Source of the DNA: Lachnospira eligens
GTDB taxonomy: Bacteria; Bacillota; Clostridia; Lachnospirales; Lachnospiraceae
Length of the DNA stretch: 64,000 nucleotides
Reading direction: 5' to 3'
NCBI RefSeq assembly: GCF_009680455.1
Contig: NZ_WKRD01000004.1
Location: 124,001-188,000, forward strand
The position numbers and the translations under genes are program-made. Numbering within the stretch: the stretch's first letter is position 1; each line of letters starts with the position of its first letter. This document shows positions 63,408-64,000 of this stretch, one piece after another. Below the pieces are notes generated by a model. The model searched no databases and was not told where the DNA came from. It saw nothing but the letters and a program-made list of their open reading frames with translations.

Positions 63408-63890
63408 ATGAGAGAAAAAGAGAATTTAACATTATTAGGCAACCAGCAGAACAATTACGAGACAGATTACAACCCTGGCCTGCTTGAAACATTTGTAAAC
63501 AAACATCCGGAAAATGATTATTTCGTGAAGTTTAACTGCCCGGAATTCACAAGTCTCTGTCCAATTACAGGGCAGCCTGATTTCGCAAACATTATTATTT
63601 CGTATGTCCCAGGCGAGAGAATGGTGGAAAGCAAGAGCTTAAAGCTGTACCTGTTTTCATTCCGTAATCATGGGGATTTTCACGAGGACTGCGTGAACGT
63701 GATTATGAAGGATTTGATTAAGCTGATGGAGCCAAAGTATATTGAAGTGTGGGGCAAATTCACACCCCGTGGTGGAATTTCCATTGATCCATACTGCAAT
63801 TATGGAAAGCCAGGAACTAAGTGGGAAGATGTGGCATTCAACCGTATGGCAAATCATGATATGTATCCGGAGAAGGTGGATAATAGGTAA
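63408..63890 (+). CDS. queF: NADPH-dependent 7-cyano-7-deazaguanine reductase
   Basis: 160 residues from ATG 63408 behind TTGGAGA. Active-site Cys is in [12 protein letters not shown], and the QueF motif [16 protein letters not shown] binds NADPH. It reduces preQ0 to preQ1, the riboswitch ligand, closing the feedback loop. Unimodular short form. Confidence 0.94.
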   Translation: MREKENLTLLGNQQNNYETDYNPGLLETFVNKHPENDYFVKFNCPEFTSLCPITGQPDFANIIISYVPGERMVESKSLKLYLFSFRNHGDFHEDCVNVIMKDLIKLMEPKYIEVWGKFTPRGGISIDPYCNYGKPGTKWEDVAFNRMANHDMYPEKVDNR

Positions 63891-63957
63891 AATAACATTA
63901 TTAAATTTCGTGCAATGCACAAAAACCAGAAGAGTGCTGTAAGGTAATAAAAAGATT

Positions 63958-64000
63958 AAGCGATATTGTATGAATTTACTTTTATACAATATCGCTTTTA
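63958..64000 (+). terminator. Terminator of the queuosine operon
   Basis: AAGCGATATTGTAT pairs perfectly with ATACAATATCGCTT (14 bp) around a 12-base loop, followed by TTA at the window end. Confidence 0.88.

Noticed and set aside
1..64000. CRISPR array, tRNA/rRNA genes, prophage or replication origin
   Set aside because: No regularly spaced repeats, tRNA-like TTCGA arms in cloverleaf context, phage structural genes or DnaA-box clusters were seen.

Overview
The window looks like chromosome from a low-GC gut Firmicute of the family Lachnospiraceae, probably close to Lachnospira/[Eubacterium] eligens. This is inferred from AT-rich codon use, strong GGAGG ribosome-binding sites, frequent TTG/GTG starts, a pectin/rhamnogalacturonan-type catabolic operon, an ECF-type folate transporter and THF- and preQ1-type riboswitches. 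No tRNA, rRNA, CRISPR array or replication origin was recognised.

Layout. 1-3.4 kb: a Fic protein cut by the window edge, then broken fragments (an Rpn-nuclease/UvrD-helicase chimera) and a membrane protein. 3.4-12.5 kb: an AraC regulator divergent from a TRAP transporter, a GH105 unsaturated-glycan hydrolase and rhaM-rhaB-rhaA-rhaD. Together these would import and open unsaturated rhamnogalacturonan pieces and turn L-rhamnose into glycolytic intermediates. 12.6-14.6 kb: a diguanylate cyclase with an in-frame TGA near its N-terminus and a truncated acetyltransferase. 14.7-19 kb (minus strand): an operon of an unknown protein, a ThrE-type exporter, purA and pyrB. 19-24 kb: LysR, a lipase-like hydrolase, a strongly structured orphan RNA, decayed antitoxin and kinase fragments, an HTH-Uma2 protein and a nitroreductase. 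24.5-30 kb: a THF-riboswitch-controlled folT, and a FadR-type regulator divergent from gntP, a Crh-like HPr homologue and an IlvD/Edd dehydratase. 30-34.4 kb: SdpR/SdpI, a MntA/HepT toxin-antitoxin pair, HD and PIN-PhoH proteins. 34.5-36.8 kb: two unrecognised proteins that are diverged paralogues of each other. 36.8-46.3 kb: MATE and ABC exporters, then KtrB-KtrA and a KdpDE-like two-component system. 46.5-60.7 kb: an accessory stretch of detoxification-type enzymes, methyltransferases, acetyltransferases, a broken IS200-like element, an ECF sigma/anti-sigma pair and many gene stubs. 60.7-64 kb: a preQ1-I riboswitch followed by queD-queE-folE-queC-queF, a complete route from GTP to preQ1.

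Three things stand out. (1) The RNA at 21342-21510 has its own promoter, a predicted loop-loop contact and a terminator, and matches no family I could name. (2) The paralogous gene pair at 34.6-36.8 kb is unknown, and the first gene has an ATA codon where its start is expected. (3) A His-less, Ser-retaining HPr homologue is embedded in a sugar-acid operon. The many gene stubs (at least twelve) point to repeated insertion and deletion in the intergenic regions.
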